Shown here: one piece after another, positions 1 through 11,230 of the stretch
How positions within the stretch are numbered: position 1 is the first letter of the stretch
How the letters are laid out: each line of letters opens with the position of its first letter
NCBI RefSeq assembly: GCF_024666615.1
Contig: NZ_CP088297.1
Location: 2,604,001-2,668,000, forward strand
Source: Aquabacterium sp. J223
Lineage (GTDB): Bacteria; Pseudomonadota; Gammaproteobacteria; Burkholderiales; Burkholderiaceae_C
Direction of reading: 5' to 3'
DNA length: 64,000 nt
Made by a program: the position numbers and the translations under genes
Notes under the pieces: model-generated
The model's input: the letters and a program-made list of their open reading frames with translations, nothing else
The model's database searches: none
What the model was told of the DNA's origin: nothing

Positions 1-1
1 G

Positions 2-853
2 GGCCTGTACCCCATGCCGCCGGGCGTGTCCGACCTGCCGGGGCTGGAGGTGGCGGGGCGCATCGTCGCCGGTGACGAGGCGGCGATGGCCGCCGCCGGC
101 CTGAAGGTCGGCGACGCCGTGTGCGCCCTGGTCGCCGGCGGCGGTTATGCCGAGCGCTGCGTGGCGCCGGTGGGCCAGTGCCTGCCGCTGCCGGCCGGCT
201 GGAGCGAGCTCGAGGCGGCCACGCTGCCCGAGACCTTCTTCACCGTCTGGTCCAACGTCTTCGACCGCGGCCGCCTGCGGCCCGGCGAGACGCTGCTGGT
301 GCAGGGCGGCGCCAGCGGCATCGGCGTCACCGCCATCCAGCTGGGCAAGGCCTTCGGCGCGACGGTGATCGTCACCGCCGGCAGCGACGACAAGTGCAGG
401 GCCTGCGTCGACCTCGGCGCCGACCATGCCATCAACTACAAGACGCAGGACTTCGCCGCCGAGGTCAAGCGCCTGACGAACGGCCGCGGCGCGGACGTGG
501 TGCTCGACATGGTGGCCGGGCCCTACGTGGCGCGCGAGATCGACTGCGTGGCGGACGATGGCCGCATCGTGATCATCGCGGTGCAGGGCGGCGTGAAGGC
601 GGAGATCGATGTGTCGGTGGTGCTGCGCCGCCGGCTCGTCATCACCGGCTCGACGCTGCGGCCGCGGCCGGTGGCGTTCAAGGCCGCGATCGCCGCGGCG
701 CTGCGCGAACACGCCTGGCCGCTGCTGGCCGCGCGCAAGGTGAAGCCCGTGATCCACCAGGTGTTCTCGGCGTCCCAGGCCGCCGCGGCCCATGCGCTGA
801 TGGAGTCGGGCGAGCACATCGGCAAGATCGTGCTCGACTGGACCGCCGCCTGA
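2..853 (+). CDS. NAD(P)H:quinone oxidoreductase, zinc-free MDR family (5' partial)
   Basis: The reading frame is already open at the left edge, so the true start lies outside the window; the first visible residues (GLYPMPPG, then PGLEVAGRI) match the substrate-side N-terminal region of the quinone oxidoreductase/PIG3 branch of medium-chain dehydrogenases. The nucleotide-binding Rossmann segment is visible as GGASGIGVTAIQLGKAFGA, followed by the usual GADHAINYK segment. No zinc-binding cysteine cluster is seen, which fits the zinc-independent branch. It probably reduces quinones with NADPH in the cytoplasm. It sits 21 bp upstream of tpiA on the same strand. The exact substrate cannot be told from sequence. 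Confidence 0.88.
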   Translation, partial: GLYPMPPGVSDLPGLEVAGRIVAGDEAAMAAAGLKVGDAVCALVAGGGYAERCVAPVGQCLPLPAGWSELEAATLPETFFTVWSNVFDRGRLRPGETLLVQGGASGIGVTAIQLGKAFGATVIVTAGSDDKCRACVDLGADHAINYKTQDFAAEVKRLTNGRGADVVLDMVAGPYVAREIDCVADDGRIVIIAVQGGVKAEIDVSVVLRRRLVITGSTLRPRPVAFKAAIAAALREHAWPLLAARKVKPVIHQVFSASQAAAAHALMESGEHIGKIVLDWTAA

Positions 854-874
854 GGCGGCATCCCCAACAAGGAC

Positions 875-1621
<747 letters not shown>

Positions 1622-1663
1622 TGCCCCGCGGCACCTTCCACCCCCGCTCTTGATCTCCTTTCC

Positions 1664-2062
1664 ATGACCATCCTGATGAACGTCGTGCTGCTGGTGCAGC
1701 TGCTGTCGGCCCTGGTGATGATCGGCCTGGTGCTGATCCAGCACGGCAAGGGTGCCGACATGGGCGCCTCCTTCGGCAGCGGCGCCTCGGGCAGCCTGTT
1801 CGGCGCCACCGGCAGCGCGAACTTCCTGTCGCGCAGCACGGCGGTCTGCGCCACGCTGTTCTTCGTCTGCACGCTGGTGCTGGTCTACCTGTCGCAAGGG
1901 CAGGGCCGCAGCAGCGACGGCGGCGCCAGCGTGCTCGACCGCGCCGCGCCGGTCGCCCCGGCACCGGCGGCCAGCGCCGCACCGCAGGGCGCCGCCCAGA
2001 TCCCCGGCCTGCAAGCGCCGACCCCGGCCGCGCCGGCACCCGACGCCGGCGCCTCTCGATGA
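1664..2062 (+). CDS. secG: preprotein translocase subunit SecG
   Basis: Small inner-membrane subunit of the SecYEG translocon. The 132-residue protein has two hydrophobic segments (about residues 4-22 and 55-75) joined by the conserved GKGADMGASFGSGASGSLFG loop, which is diagnostic of SecG. The C-terminal 50 residues are rich in alanine and proline, a typical low-complexity tail in betaproteobacterial SecG. It follows tpiA after a 42 bp gap and precedes the tRNA-Leu gene and the complex I operon. Confidence 0.95.
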   Translation: MTILMNVVLLVQLLSALVMIGLVLIQHGKGADMGASFGSGASGSLFGATGSANFLSRSTAVCATLFFVCTLVLVYLSQGQGRSSDGGASVLDRAAPVAPAPAASAAPQGAAQIPGLQAPTPAAPAPDAGASR

Positions 2063-2254
2063 ACGCAGCGCCCGCCGTCGGCGCGACGTGCGGCGACGGT
2101 GCGGCGGGTGCACTCGGACTGTGCGCCAGCCCTCGTGCAAACCCGGGTGAAGGCCTCGTTTCGGGGTAGAATGCGCAGCTGTCCGGCAAGCCCCTCCTCA
2201 TGCGAGCCGAACAGCCTGGTGACGGTCCTTCAGACGGCTTGAAGGGCCCTCCAA
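2063..2254 (+). promoter_or_regulatory. secG to tRNA-Leu intergenic region with a possible -10 box
   Basis: No gene is seen here. A TAGAAT hexamer at 2167-2172 looks like a sigma-70 -10 element for the tRNA-Leu and possibly the nuo genes; no convincing -35 box is visible at the right distance, so this is only a weak promoter call. Confidence 0.3.
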
Positions 2255-2339
2255 GCCGACGTGGTGAAATTGGTAGACACGCTATCTTGAGGGGGTAGTG
2301 GCGAAAGCTGTGCGAGTTCGAGTCTCGCCGTCGGCACCA
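2255..2339 (+). tRNA. tRNA-Leu (anticodon GAG)
   Basis: An 85-base class II tRNA. The acceptor stem GCCGACG (from 2255) pairs with CGTCGGC (2329-2335), followed by A and a genome-encoded CCA ending at 2339. The anticodon stem CTATC/GGTAG encloses the loop TTGAGGG with anticodon GAG at 2289-2291. A long variable arm and a TTCGAGTCTC T-arm follow, as expected for leucine tRNA. It lies between secG and nuoA, the usual position in betaproteobacteria. Confidence 0.97.
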
Positions 2340-2429
2340 GTGGTTCCATTGAACGAAGAAGACATCGGCGAGGGCTCGTTCCGGCACCTCGACCGTGCGC
2401 CCTGACGCGACGTCGGGGAGACAAGGCGG

Positions 2430-2475
2430 GCGCGCTAGGCAAGCGGTCGAAGGGCCGCCTGGAGGCGCGCTTTTT
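2430..2475 (+). terminator. possible Rho-independent terminator after tRNA-Leu
   Basis: GCGCGC at 2430-2435 can pair with GCGCGC at 2465-2470, with an inner GCGG/CCGC stem, followed directly by five T residues (2471-2475). The hairpin lies between the tRNA and nuoA. The stem is imperfect, so this could be either a terminator for the tRNA transcript or an attenuator before nuo. Confidence 0.5.
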
Positions 2476-2509
2476 CATGGCCGGACGCTAGAAGCCAAGA
2501 CCGCGGCAC

Positions 2510-2873
2510 ATGTTCGACCTGCAAAGCTACCTGCCCGTCATCCTGTTCATCGTGGTCGGCGCGGCGGTGGGGGGTGGCGCCCCAGGTGCTCGGTTTCGTC
2601 TTCGGCCCGAACCGGCCCGATGCCGCGAAGAACAGCCCGTACGAATGCGGCTTCGAGGCCTTCGAGGACGCGCGCATGCAGTTCGACGTGCGCTACTACC
2701 TCGTCGCCATCCTGTTCATCCTGTTCGACCTCGAGATCGCCTTCCTCTTCCCGTGGGCGGTCGCCCTGAAGGACATCGGCCCGACGGGCTTCTGGGCCAT
2801 GATGGTCTTCCTGGCCATCCTCGTCGTCGGCTTCATCTACGAGTGGAAGAAGGGTGCCCTGGACTGGGAGTAG
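2510..2873 (+). CDS. nuoA: NADH-quinone oxidoreductase subunit A (apparent frameshift)
   Basis: Membrane subunit of complex I. The start ATG at 2510 gives [13 protein letters not shown] and the first transmembrane helix; the rest of the protein ([26 protein letters not shown], then two more helices ending in [10 protein letters not shown]) is in another frame. The switch is at a run of six G (2569-2574): with five G the frames join into a normal 120-residue NuoA. Both halves are fully conserved, so I treat it as one gene with a probable sequencing indel rather than a pseudogene. It is the first gene of the nuo operon. Confidence 0.9.
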
Positions 2874-2909
2874 TCCCGGGGCCTGCCGTCCATTGATTGG
2901 AATATCGCC

Positions 2910-3388
2910 ATGGGCATCGAAGGCGTACTGAAGGAAGGCTTCGTCACCACCTCGGTGGACAAGCTGATCAACTGGTCGAAGACCGGCTCGCTGTGGCCGA
3001 TGACCTTCGGCCTGGCCTGCTGCGCGGTGGAAATGATGCACGCCGGTGCGGCGCGCTACGACATCGACCGCTTCGGCATGCTGTTCCGGCCCAGCCCGCG
3101 GCAGAGCGACCTGATGATCGTCGCCGGCACGCTGTGCAACAAGATGGCGCCGGCGCTGCGCAAGGTCTACGACCAGATGGCCGAGCCGCGCTGGGTGCTG
3201 AGCATGGGCAGCTGCGCCAACGGCGGCGGCTACTACCACTACAGCTACTCGGTGGTGCGCGGCTGCGACCGCATCGTGCCGGTGGACGTCTACGTGCCGG
3301 GCTGTCCCCCCCCACCGCCGAGGCGCTGCTCTACGGCATCCTGCAGCTGCAGGCCAAGATCCGCCGCGAGAACACGATCGCTCGATGA
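2910..3388 (+). CDS. nuoB: NADH-quinone oxidoreductase subunit B (apparent frameshift)
   Basis: Peripheral-arm subunit of complex I carrying the terminal [4Fe-4S] cluster N2. The four cluster cysteines are present: adjacent C37 and C38 ([10 protein letters not shown]), C102 (MGSCANGGG) and C132 (VPGC). The frame breaks immediately after C132 at a run of eight C (3306-3313); with six C the sequence continues as [15 protein letters not shown] and ends NTIAR, giving 158 residues, matching family length. The stop overlaps the nuoC start (ATGA). The indel is probably a sequencing error because everything else is intact. Confidence 0.9.
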
Positions 3389-3981
3389 ACACGCTGGACA
3401 CCCTGCGCGCCAACCTGCAGTCGCTGCTCGAAGGCCGGCTGACCTCCGTGACCGCCGACCGCGGCGAGTTGACCATCGCGGTGACGGGGGCGCACTACCT
3501 CGACGTGATGCGCACCCTGCGCGACGCGCCCGCCCTGCGCTTCGAGCAGATGATCGACCTGTGCGGCGTCGACTACAGCACCTACCGCGACGGCGGCTGG
3601 GACGGCCCGCGCTTCGCGGTGGTCACCCACCTGCTGTCCATCACCTACAACTGGCGCCTGCGGGTGCGGGTGTTCTGCCCCGACGACGACCTGCCGGTGG
3701 TGCCCAGCATCACCGAGCTGTGGAGCGCGGCCAACTGGTTCGAGCGCGAGGCGTTCGACCTCTTCGGCATCGTCTTCGACGGCCACCTCGACCTGCGCCG
3801 CATCCTCACCGACTACGGCTTCATCGGGCACCCCTTCCGCAAGGACTTCCCGGTGAGCGGCCACGTCGAGATGCGCTACGACGAGGCGCAGAAGCGGGTC
3901 GTCTACCAGCCGGTGACGATCGAGCCGCGCGAGATCGTGCCCCGCGTCATCCGCGAAGAGAACTACGGCGGGCTCCACTGA
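3385..3981 (+). CDS. nuoC: NADH-quinone oxidoreductase subunit C
   Basis: The 30-kDa peripheral-arm subunit of complex I. The 198-residue protein starts four bases inside the end of nuoB. It contains the family signature around [17 protein letters not shown] and [18 protein letters not shown], and ends with the usual REENYGG segment. It is a separate gene here, not fused to nuoD as in enterobacteria. A 90 bp gap containing a GC-rich repeat separates it from nuoD, the largest gap inside the operon. Confidence 0.97.
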   Translation: MNTLDTLRANLQSLLEGRLTSVTADRGELTIAVTGAHYLDVMRTLRDAPALRFEQMIDLCGVDYSTYRDGGWDGPRFAVVTHLLSITYNWRLRVRVFCPDDDLPVVPSITELWSAANWFEREAFDLFGIVFDGHLDLRRILTDYGFIGHPFRKDFPVSGHVEMRYDEAQKRVVYQPVTIEPREIVPRVIREENYGGLH

Positions 3982-3988
3982 TGAACTG

Positions 3989-4060
3989 GTGCCCCCACGC
4001 TCACATCCGTTCGCTGCCCCCCGAGGGGGTGTGGGCCTCCCTTGGGGCGGCCCGGCGGGA
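3989..4060 (+). repeat. GC-rich REP-like palindromic element between nuoC and nuoD
   Basis: The gap between nuoC and nuoD holds a sequence built of C-runs and G-runs: GTGCCCCCAC at the left, CCCCCCGAGGGGG (hairpin) in the middle, and CCTCCCTTGGGGCGGCCCGG to the right. It resembles the short interspersed palindromic elements that are common between genes in Burkholderiales; that likeness is from memory. It may form mRNA hairpins inside the operon. No second full copy was found in this window. Confidence 0.5.
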
Positions 4061-4071
4061 GTCCCCACGCC

Positions 4072-5325
4072 ATGGCTGAGATCAAGAACTACACGCTGAA
4101 CTTCGGACCCCAGCACCCGGCCGCGCACGGCGTGCTGCGCCTGGTGCTGGAGCTGGACGGCGAGGTCATCCAGCGCGCCGATCCGCACATCGGCCTGCTG
4201 CACCGGGCCACCGAGAAGCTGGCCGAGACCAAGACCTACATCCAGTCGCTGCCCTACATGGACCGGCTGGACTACGTCTCGATGATGTGCAACGAGCACG
4301 CCTACTGCCTGGCCATCGAGAAGCTGGTGGGCGTCGACGTGCCGTTGCGCGCGCAGTACATCCGCGTCATGTTCGCCGAGATCACCCGGCTGCTGAACCA
4401 CCTGCTGTGGCTGGGCGCGCACGGGCTGGACTGCGGCGCGATGAACATCCTCATCTACTGCTTCCGCGAGCGCGAGGACCTGTTCGACGTCTACGAGGCG
4501 GTGTCGGGCGCGCGCATGCACGCCGCCTACTTCCGCCCGGGCGGCGTCTACCGCGACCTGCCGGATTCGATGCCGCAGTACAAGGCCTCGAAGGTGCGCA
4601 ACGAGCGCGACGTCAAGCGCCTCAACGACGCCCGTTCGGGCTCGCTGCTCGACTTCATCGACGACTTCTGCCGCCGCTTCCCGAAGAACGTCGACGACTA
4701 CGAGACCCTGCTCACCGACAACCGCATCTGGAAGCAGCGCACCGTCGGCATCGGCGTGGTGTCGCCCGAGCGCGCCCTCAACCTCGGCTTCACCGGGCCG
4801 ATGCTGCGCGGCTCGGGCATCGCCTGGGACCTGCGCAAGAAGCAGCCCTACGACGTCTACGACCGGGTCGAGTTCGACGTGCCGGTGGGCACCAACGGCG
4901 ACACCTACGACCGCTACCTGGTGCGCATGCAGGAGATGCGCGAGTCGAACCGCATCATCCAGCAGTGCGTGGCCTGGCTGCGCGCCAACCCGGGCCCGGT
5001 GATCACCGAGAACCACAAGGTGGCCCCGCCGTCGCGGCTGGAGATGAAGGCCAACATGGAAGAGCTGATCCACCACTTCAAGCTCTTCACCGAAGGCTTC
5101 CACGCGCCCGAGGGCGAGGTCTACGCCGCGGTCGAGCACCCGAAGGGCGAGTTCGGCATCTACCTGGTCAGCGACGGCGCCAACAAGCCCTACCGGCTGA
5201 AGATCCGTGCCCCCGGCTTCTCGCACCTGGCGTCGCTGGACGAGATGGCGCGCGGCCACATGATCGCCGACGCGGTCGCGGTCATCGGCACCATGGACAT
5301 CGTGTTCGGCGAGATCGATCGATGA
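4072..5325 (+). CDS. nuoD: NADH-quinone oxidoreductase subunit D
   Basis: The 49-kDa subunit of complex I that forms part of the quinone-binding site. The frame is open from 4042, but the start at 4072 gives the conserved N-terminus [20 protein letters not shown] and 417 residues, the normal length. Conserved features include the HIGLLHR segment, [13 protein letters not shown], and the C-terminal GDIRhomologous end [20 protein letters not shown] stretch about 12 bases upstream may serve as the ribosome site. The stop overlaps the nuoE start (ATGA). Confidence 0.97.
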   Translation: MAEIKNYTLNFGPQHPAAHGVLRLVLELDGEVIQRADPHIGLLHRATEKLAETKTYIQSLPYMDRLDYVSMMCNEHAYCLAIEKLVGVDVPLRAQYIRVMFAEITRLLNHLLWLGAHGLDCGAMNILIYCFREREDLFDVYEAVSGARMHAAYFRPGGVYRDLPDSMPQYKASKVRNERDVKRLNDARSGSLLDFIDDFCRRFPKNVDDYETLLTDNRIWKQRTVGIGVVSPERALNLGFTGPMLRGSGIAWDLRKKQPYDVYDRVEFDVPVGTNGDTYDRYLVRMQEMRESNRIIQQCVAWLRANPGPVITENHKVAPPSRLEMKANMEELIHHFKLFTEGFHAPEGEVYAAVEHPKGEFGIYLVSDGANKPYRLKIRAPGFSHLASLDEMARGHMIADAVAVIGTMDIVFGEIDR

Positions 5326-5840
5326 GCATCCCCACCACCGCAGCCGACGCCACGACGGTGTTCTCCGACGCCACCCGTGCGCGCTTCGCCCGCGAAGTCG
5401 CCAAGTACCCGGCCGACCAGGCGCAGTCGGCCGTCATGGCCTGCCTGGCCATCGTGCAGCAGGAGCAGGGCTTCGTCTCCGCCGAGGCCGAGGCCGGCAT
5501 CGCCGATTACCTGGGCATGCCGGCGATCGCAGTGCGGGAGGTGACCACCTTCTACAACATGTACAACCAGCGCCCGCTGGGCCGCTTCAAGCTCAACGTC
5601 TGCACGAACCTGCCGTGCCAGCTGCGCGATGGCCAGACGGCACTGGCGCATGTCTGCGAGCGGCTCGGGGTTGAAGAGGGCGGCACCACCGCCGACGGCC
5701 AGTTCACCGTGCAGAAGAGCGAATGCCTGGGCGCCTGCGCCGACGCACCGGTGATGCTGGTCAACGACCGGCAGATGCTGAGCTTCATGACCCGCGAACG
5801 GCTCGACGAGCTGCTCGCGTCCCTGCGCGCCGTCCGCTGA
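5322..5840 (+). CDS. nuoE: NADH-quinone oxidoreductase subunit E
   Basis: Subunit of the NADH dehydrogenase module with a thioredoxin-like fold and a [2Fe-2S] cluster (N1a). The 172-residue protein carries the four cluster cysteines in CTNLPC and SECLGAC. Preceding helices include [10 protein letters not shown], typical for the family. It overlaps nuoD by four bases and is followed by nuoF after 23 bp. Confidence 0.97.
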   Translation: MSIPTTAADATTVFSDATRARFAREVAKYPADQAQSAVMACLAIVQQEQGFVSAEAEAGIADYLGMPAIAVREVTTFYNMYNQRPLGRFKLNVCTNLPCQLRDGQTALAHVCERLGVEEGGTTADGQFTVQKSECLGACADAPVMLVNDRQMLSFMTRERLDELLASLRAVR

Positions 5841-5863
5841 CCGGGCACGGCCGAAAGCACACC

Positions 5864-7201
5864 ATGTTGGACCTTTCCAAGTTCCAGGCGACCGGTCGCG
5901 AAACCTGCTTCCACGGCCGCCACATCCAGCCGCAGATCTACGCCGGCCTCGACGGCAGCAACTGGCGGCTGGCCGACTATGAGGCGCGCGGCGGCTACCG
6001 GGCGCTGCGCAAGATCCTCGACGGGGCGGCGGGCATGACGCCCGAGCAGGTCATCGCCGAGGTCAAGACCAGCGGCCTGCGCGGCCGCGGCGGCGCAGGC
6101 TTCCCGACGGGCCTGAAGTGGAGCTTCATGCCGCGGCAGTTCCCGGGTCAGAAGTACCTGGTCTGCAATTCGGACGAGGGCGAGCCGGGCACCTGCAAGG
6201 ACCGCGACATCCTTCGCTACAACCCGCACATCGTCATCGAGGGCATGATCATCGCGGCCTACGCGATGGGCATCAGCGTCGGCTACAACTACATCCACGG
6301 CGAGATCTTCGAGGTCTACGAGCGCTTCGAGGAGGCGCTGGACGAAGCCCGCCGCGCCGGCTTCCTCGGCGACAACATCCTGGGCAGCGGCTTCAAGTTC
6401 CAGCTGCACGCGCACCACGGCTTCGGCGCCTACATCTGCGGCGAAGAGACCGCGCTGCTGGAATCGCTGGAAGGCAAGAAGGGCCAGCCGCGCTTCAAGC
6501 CGCCGTTCCCCGCCAGCTACGGCCTGTACGGCAAGCCGACGACGATCAACAACACCGAGACCTTCGCCGCGGTGCCGTGGATCATCGTCCACGGCGGCCA
6601 GCCCTACCTCGAGATCGGCAAGCCGAACAACGGCGGCACCAAGATCTTCTCGGTGGTCGGCGACGTCAACCGGCCCGGCAACTTCGAGGTCCCGCTCGGC
6701 ACCCCCTTCGGCACCCTGCTGGAACTGGCCGGCGGTGTGCGCACCGGCCGCAAGCTGAAGGCGGTGATCCCCGGCGGCTCGTCGGCGCCGGTGCTGCCGG
6801 CCGCCACGATGATGGACTGCACGATGGACTACGACGCCATCGCCAAGGCCGGCTCCATGCTGGGCTCGGGTGCCGTCATCGTCATGGACGACAGCCGCTG
6901 CATGGTGAAGAGCCTGCTGCGCCTGAGCTACTTCTACACCCACGAGAGCTGCGGCCAGTGCACGCCCTGCCGCGAGGGCACCGGCTGGCTGTGGCGCATG
7001 GTCGACCGCATCGAGCACGGCAAGGGCCGCATGGAGGACCTGGACCTGCTCAACAGCGTGGCCGACAACATCCAGGGCCGCACCATCTGCGCGCTCGGCG
7101 ATGCGGCGGCGATGCCGGTGCGGGCGATGCTCAAGCACTTCCGCGACGAGTTCGCCTACCACGTCGAACACAAGACCTGTCTGGTCCCTCAGCACGCCTG
7201 A
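5864..7201 (+). CDS. nuoF: NADH-quinone oxidoreductase subunit F
   Basis: NADH- and FMN-binding subunit of complex I. The start at 5864 (MLDLSKFQ) gives 445 residues, the usual size; upstream in-frame codons belong to the nuoE overlap. The glycine-rich FMN/NADH site is visible as [16 protein letters not shown], with the conserved EEGEPG-like segment ([12 protein letters not shown]), [12 protein letters not shown], and the cysteines of cluster N3 in [11 protein letters not shown] plus a fourth in TICALGD. It is followed by nuoG after 12 bp. Confidence 0.97.
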   Translation: MLDLSKFQATGRETCFHGRHIQPQIYAGLDGSNWRLADYEARGGYRALRKILDGAAGMTPEQVIAEVKTSGLRGRGGAGFPTGLKWSFMPRQFPGQKYLVCNSDEGEPGTCKDRDILRYNPHIVIEGMIIAAYAMGISVGYNYIHGEIFEVYERFEEALDEARRAGFLGDNILGSGFKFQLHAHHGFGAYICGEETALLESLEGKKGQPRFKPPFPASYGLYGKPTTINNTETFAAVPWIIVHGGQPYLEIGKPNNGGTKIFSVVGDVNRPGNFEVPLGTPFGTLLELAGGVRTGRKLKAVIPGGSSAPVLPAATMMDCTMDYDAIAKAGSMLGSGAVIVMDDSRCMVKSLLRLSYFYTHESCGQCTPCREGTGWLWRMVDRIEHGKGRMEDLDLLNSVADNIQGRTICALGDAAAMPVRAMLKHFRDEFAYHVEHKTCLVPQHA

Positions 7202-7213
7202 GGACCGAACACC

Positions 7214-9553
7214 ATGGCAATCGAAATCGAACTGGACGGCCAAAAGGTCGAGGTGCCCGAAGGCAGCATGGTGATGCATGCGGCCGACAAGGCCGGCACC
7301 TACATCCCGCACTTCTGTTACCACAAGAAGCTGTCCATCGCGGCCAACTGCCGCATGTGCCTGGTCGACGTCGAGAAGGCGCCCAAGCCCATGCCGGCCT
7401 GCGCCACGCCGGTCACGCAGGGCATGATCGTCCGCACCAAGAGCGACAAGGCGATCAAGGCGCAGCAGGGGGTGATGGAGTTCCTGCTCATCAACCACCC
7501 GCTGGACTGCCCGATCTGCGACCAGGGCGGCGAATGCCAGCTGCAGGACCTGGCGGTGGGCTACGGCGGCTCCTCCTCGCGCTACGCGGAGGAGAAGCGC
7601 GTGGTCTTCCACAAGGACCTCGGGCCCCTGGTGTCGGCGGCGGAGATGACCCGCTGCATCCACTGCACCCGCTGCGTGCGCTTTGGCCAGGAGATCGCCG
7701 GCGTGATGGAGCTGGGCATGCTCCACCGCGGCGAGCACTCCGAGATCACCACCTTCGTCGGCCAGACGGTGGACTCGGAGCTGTCGGGCAACATGATCGA
7801 CCTGTGCCCGGTGGGCGCGCTGACCAGCAAGCCCTTCCGCTACCAGGCCCGCACCTGGGAGCTGTCGAGGCGCAAGAGCGTCAGCCCGCACGACTCGACC
7901 GGCGCCAACCTCGTGGTCCAGGTCAAGGGCGGCCGCGTCATGCGCGTGCTGCCGCTGGAGAACGAGGACGTCAACGAATGCTGGCTGGCCGACCGTGACC
8001 GCTTCAGCTACGAGGCGCTGAACGCGCCCGAGCGCCTGACCGCGCCGATGATCAAGCAGGGCGGCGAGTGGAAGACGGTGGATTGGACCACCGCGCTGGA
8101 GTTCGTCGCCAACGGCCTGAAGCAGATCGCCGCCGAGCACGGGCCGCAGTCGATCGGCGCGCTGGCCTCGCCGCACAGCACGCTGGAGGAGCTGCACCTG
8201 CTGGCCGAGTTCACCCGCGGGCTGGGCAGCGACAACCTCGACCACCGCCTGCGCCAGAGCGACCCGGCGTTGAAGGGCATCCAGTGGCTGGGCCAGCCCA
8301 TCGCGGCGCTGTCGCAGCTCGACCGCGCCTTCGTCATCGGCAGCTTCCTGCGCAAGGACCATCCGCTGTTCGCCCAGCGCCTGCGCCAGGCCGCCCGCCG
8401 CGGCGCGCAGGTGCACAGCCTGCACGCGCTGCACGACGACTGGCTGATGCCGATGGCGTCCAGCCAGGCGGTGCCGCCGAGCGGTTGGCTGGCGGTGCTG
8501 GCCGACGTGGCCGCCGCGGTCGCCGCCGAGCGCGGCACCAGCGCGCCGGTGGCCGGCGGCGAAGCCAGCGACGCCGCACGCGCCGTCGCGCGCTCTCTGC
8601 TGGGCGGTCGCCGAAAGGCGGTGCTGCTGGGCAACGCGGTGCTGCAGCACCCGCAGGCCGCCGCGCTCGTCGCCCTGGCGCGCTGGATCGGCGAGCAATG
8701 CGACGCGCCCGTCGGCGCGTTCGGCGACGCGGCCAACGCGGTCGGCGCGCAGCTGCTCGGCGTGATGCCGCAGCGCGACGGCCTGGCCGCCGCCCAGATG
8801 CTGGCCGCCGACGGCGCGACGCCGAAGGCCTTCGTGCTGCTGGGCGTCGAGCCGGCCTTCGACGTCGCCGACCCGGCGGCCGCCCGGTCCGCCCTGCAGC
8901 GCGCCGAGATGGTGGTGCTGCTGACCCCGTTCGCCGACGCCGCGCTCGATGTCGCCGACGTGCTGCTGCCGGTGTCGCCCTTCAGCGAGACCGCGGGCAG
9001 CTTCGTCAACGCCGAAGGCCGGGTGCAGAGCTTCCACGGCGTGGTCAAGCCGCTGGGGGAGACCCGGCCCGGCTGGAAGGTGCTGCGCGTGCTGGGCAAC
9101 CTGCTCGGCCTGCCCGGCTTCGCGCAGGAGAGCGCCGAGGACGTGCGCGCCGAGGCGCTGAAGCGCATCGGCGACATCGGCCAGCGCCTGGCCCCGACCG
9201 CGGCGCCGGCGCTGCCGGCCGCGGCGCAGCGCCCGCAGGCGGCCGCGCTGGAGCGCATCGCCGACGTGCCGCTGTACCAGGCCGACGCGCTGGTGCGCCG
9301 CTCGCCGCCGCTGCAGGCCACCGCCGACGCCCGCAGCGCGCGCGTGGTGCGCGTCGCCGCCGCCGACTGGGACCGCCTGGGCCTGGGCGCGGCCACCCGG
9401 GTCCGCGTGGGGCAGGGTGGGGCGAGCGTCGTGCTGCCCGCCGTCCGTGACGAGCGCCTGGCCGCCGGCGTGGTGCGGGTGCCGGCCGCGACGGCCGAGA
9501 CCGCCCAGCTCGGCCCGATGTTCGGCCCCGTCACCGTGGAGGCTGCGGCGTGA
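7214..9553 (+). CDS. nuoG: NADH-quinone oxidoreductase subunit G
   Basis: Large iron-sulfur subunit of the NADH module. The 779-residue protein has an N-terminal [2Fe-2S] ferredoxin domain (cysteines in HFCYHKK, NCRMC, ACATPV, residues about 30-65), the His/Cys-ligated N5 motif [14 protein letters not shown], a [4Fe-4S] motif [10 protein letters not shown], and a C-terminal molybdopterin-oxidoreductase-like domain that has lost its cofactor in this family. The C-terminal third is alanine-rich and less conserved. The stop overlaps the nuoH start by four bases. Confidence 0.96.
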   Translation: MAIEIELDGQKVEVPEGSMVMHAADKAGTYIPHFCYHKKLSIAANCRMCLVDVEKAPKPMPACATPVTQGMIVRTKSDKAIKAQQGVMEFLLINHPLDCPICDQGGECQLQDLAVGYGGSSSRYAEEKRVVFHKDLGPLVSAAEMTRCIHCTRCVRFGQEIAGVMELGMLHRGEHSEITTFVGQTVDSELSGNMIDLCPVGALTSKPFRYQARTWELSRRKSVSPHDSTGANLVVQVKGGRVMRVLPLENEDVNECWLADRDRFSYEALNAPERLTAPMIKQGGEWKTVDWTTALEFVANGLKQIAAEHGPQSIGALASPHSTLEELHLLAEFTRGLGSDNLDHRLRQSDPALKGIQWLGQPIAALSQLDRAFVIGSFLRKDHPLFAQRLRQAARRGAQVHSLHALHDDWLMPMASSQAVPPSGWLAVLADVAAAVAAERGTSAPVAGGEASDAARAVARSLLGGRRKAVLLGNAVLQHPQAAALVALARWIGEQCDAPVGAFGDAANAVGAQLLGVMPQRDGLAAAQMLAADGATPKAFVLLGVEPAFDVADPAAARSALQRAEMVVLLTPFADAALDVADVLLPVSPFSETAGSFVNAEGRVQSFHGVVKPLGETRPGWKVLRVLGNLLGLPGFAQESAEDVRAEALKRIGDIGQRLAPTAAPALPAAAQRPQAAALERIADVPLYQADALVRRSPPLQATADARSARVVRVAAADWDRLGLGAATRVRVGQGGASVVLPAVRDERLAAGVVRVPAATAETAQLGPMFGPVTVEAAA

Positions 9554-10647
9554 TCGATTCGTTCAACACCTTCGGCAGCGACCTGCTGGGCCCCGGCTGG
9601 CCGGTGGTCTGGAGCCTGCTCAAGATCGTGCTGCTGGTGGCGCCGCTGATGGGCTGCGTCGCCTACCTCACGCTGTGGGAGCGCAAGGCCATCGGCTGGT
9701 CGCAGATCCGCCCCGGCCCGAACCGGGTCGGGCCCTTCGGCCTGCTCACGCCCATCGCCGACGCGGTCAAGCTGATCTTCAAGGAGATCATCCGCCCGAC
9801 CGCGGCCAACAAGGGCCTGTTCTTCCTCGGCCCGGTGATGACCATCATGCCGGCGCTGGCCGCCTGGGCGGTGGTGCCCTTCGGGCCGGACAAGGCGGTG
9901 GCCAACATCAACGCCGGCCTGCTGTTCCTGATGGCCATCACCTCGATGGAGGTGTACGGCGTGATCATCGCCGGCTGGGCCAGCAACTCGAAGTACGCCT
10001 TCCTGGGCGCGCTGCGCGCCTCGGCGCAGATGGTGTCCTACGAGATCGCCATGGGCTTCGCGCTGGTCGTGGTGCTGATGGTCAGCGGCACGCTGAACAT
10101 GACCGGCATCGTCGAGGGCCAGCTGCGCGGCACCTTCGCCGACATGGGGCTGACCTTCCTGTCGTGGAACTGGCTGCCGCTGCTGCCCATCTTCGTCGTC
10201 TACTTCATCTCGGGCCTGGCGGAGACCAACCGCCATCCGTTCGACGTCGTCGAAGGCGAGTCGGAGATCGTCGCCGGCCACATGATCGAGTACTCGGGCA
10301 TGGCCTTCGCGATGTTCTTCCTGGCCGAGTACGCCAACATGATCCTGGTCTCCGCGCTGGCGGTGACCCTGTTCCTCGGCGGCTGGTCGGCGCCGGTGAG
10401 CTTCGGCCTCCTCGGCATGGAGACGCCGGCCTTCTTCCGCGACACCGCCTGGTTATGGGACTGGTTCTGGCTCTTCGGCAAGACCTTCGTCGTCGTCACC
10501 CTGTTCCTGTGGGTGCGGGCCACCTTCCCGCGCTTCCGCTACGACCAGATCATGCGCCTGGGCTGGAAGATCTTCATCCCGGTGACGCTGGTGTGGCTGG
10601 TCGTGGTGGGCCTGTGGATGCAGACGCCCTTCAACATCTGGAAGTGA
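9550..10647 (+). CDS. nuoH: NADH-quinone oxidoreductase subunit H
   Basis: Membrane subunit at the junction of the two arms, forming much of the quinone chamber. The 365-residue protein starts with GTG (GTGA overlap with the nuoG stop), which gives the expected N-terminus MIDSFNTFG. Eight or so hydrophobic segments are visible, with the conserved loops [29 protein letters not shown] and [20 protein letters not shown]. Confidence 0.97.
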   Translation: MIDSFNTFGSDLLGPGWPVVWSLLKIVLLVAPLMGCVAYLTLWERKAIGWSQIRPGPNRVGPFGLLTPIADAVKLIFKEIIRPTAANKGLFFLGPVMTIMPALAAWAVVPFGPDKAVANINAGLLFLMAITSMEVYGVIIAGWASNSKYAFLGALRASAQMVSYEIAMGFALVVVLMVSGTLNMTGIVEGQLRGTFADMGLTFLSWNWLPLLPIFVVYFISGLAETNRHPFDVVEGESEIVAGHMIEYSGMAFAMFFLAEYANMILVSALAVTLFLGGWSAPVSFGLLGMETPAFFRDTAWLWDWFWLFGKTFVVVTLFLWVRATFPRFRYDQIMRLGWKIFIPVTLVWLVVVGLWMQTPFNIWK

Positions 10648-10652
10648 TCAAC

Positions 10653-11150
10653 ATGTCGGCCGTCGCTTCGATCAAGGAGCTGCTGTCCAGCTTCATGCTG
10701 ACCGAGCTCCTCAAGGGCATGGCGCTCACCGGGCGCCATTTCCTGTCGCGCAACATCACCATCCAATTCCCCGAGGAGAAGACGCCGCTGTCGCCGCGCT
10801 TCCGCGGGCTGCACGCGCTGCGCCGCTACGAGAACGGCGAGGAGCGCTGCATCGCCTGCAAGCTGTGCGAGGCGGTGTGCCCGGCGATGGCGATCACCAT
10901 CGAGTCGGACGTGCGCGAGGACGGCGCGCGCAAGACCACGCGCTACGACATCGACCTCACCAAGTGCATCTTCTGCGGCTTCTGCGAGGAGAGCTGCCCG
11001 GTGGACTCCATCGTCGAGACGCACATCCTCGAGTACCACGGCGAGAAGCGCGGCGACCTGTACTTCACCAAGGACATGCTGCTGGCCGTGGGCGACCGCT
11101 ACGAAAAAGAGATCGCCGCCAACAAGGAGGCCGACGCCCAGTACCGCTGA
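10653..11150 (+). CDS. nuoI: NADH-quinone oxidoreductase subunit I
   Basis: Ferredoxin-like subunit that carries clusters N6a and N6b. The 165-residue protein starts at 10653, five bases after nuoH, and shows two complete [4Fe-4S] motifs, [12 protein letters not shown] and [12 protein letters not shown]. The N-terminal amphipathic segment and the C-terminal tail ([16 protein letters not shown]) match betaproteobacterial NuoI. Confidence 0.97.
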   Translation: MSAVASIKELLSSFMLTELLKGMALTGRHFLSRNITIQFPEEKTPLSPRFRGLHALRRYENGEERCIACKLCEAVCPAMAITIESDVREDGARKTTRYDIDLTKCIFCGFCEESCPVDSIVETHILEYHGEKRGDLYFTKDMLLAVGDRYEKEIAANKEADAQYR

Positions 11151-11230
11151 AGGCTGCCGCCCGGTGCCCGGGCCCGCGCAGGGCAGGGCGCACGGAGCGG
11201 TGGCGCGCGCGTGCGCGGCATCCGAAGAAC

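Noticed and set aside
2510..2873. Programmed frameshifting as an explanation for nuoA, nuoB and the others
   Set aside because: No shared slippery motif, both +1 and -1 shifts, and normal proteins result from homopolymer correction; error is simpler.
5552..9037. A 1161-residue antisense open frame opposite nuoE-nuoG
   Set aside because: High GC content removes stop codons in other frames; the translation is histidine/glycine/arginine-rich with no domain, and the opposite strand encodes conserved complex I subunits.
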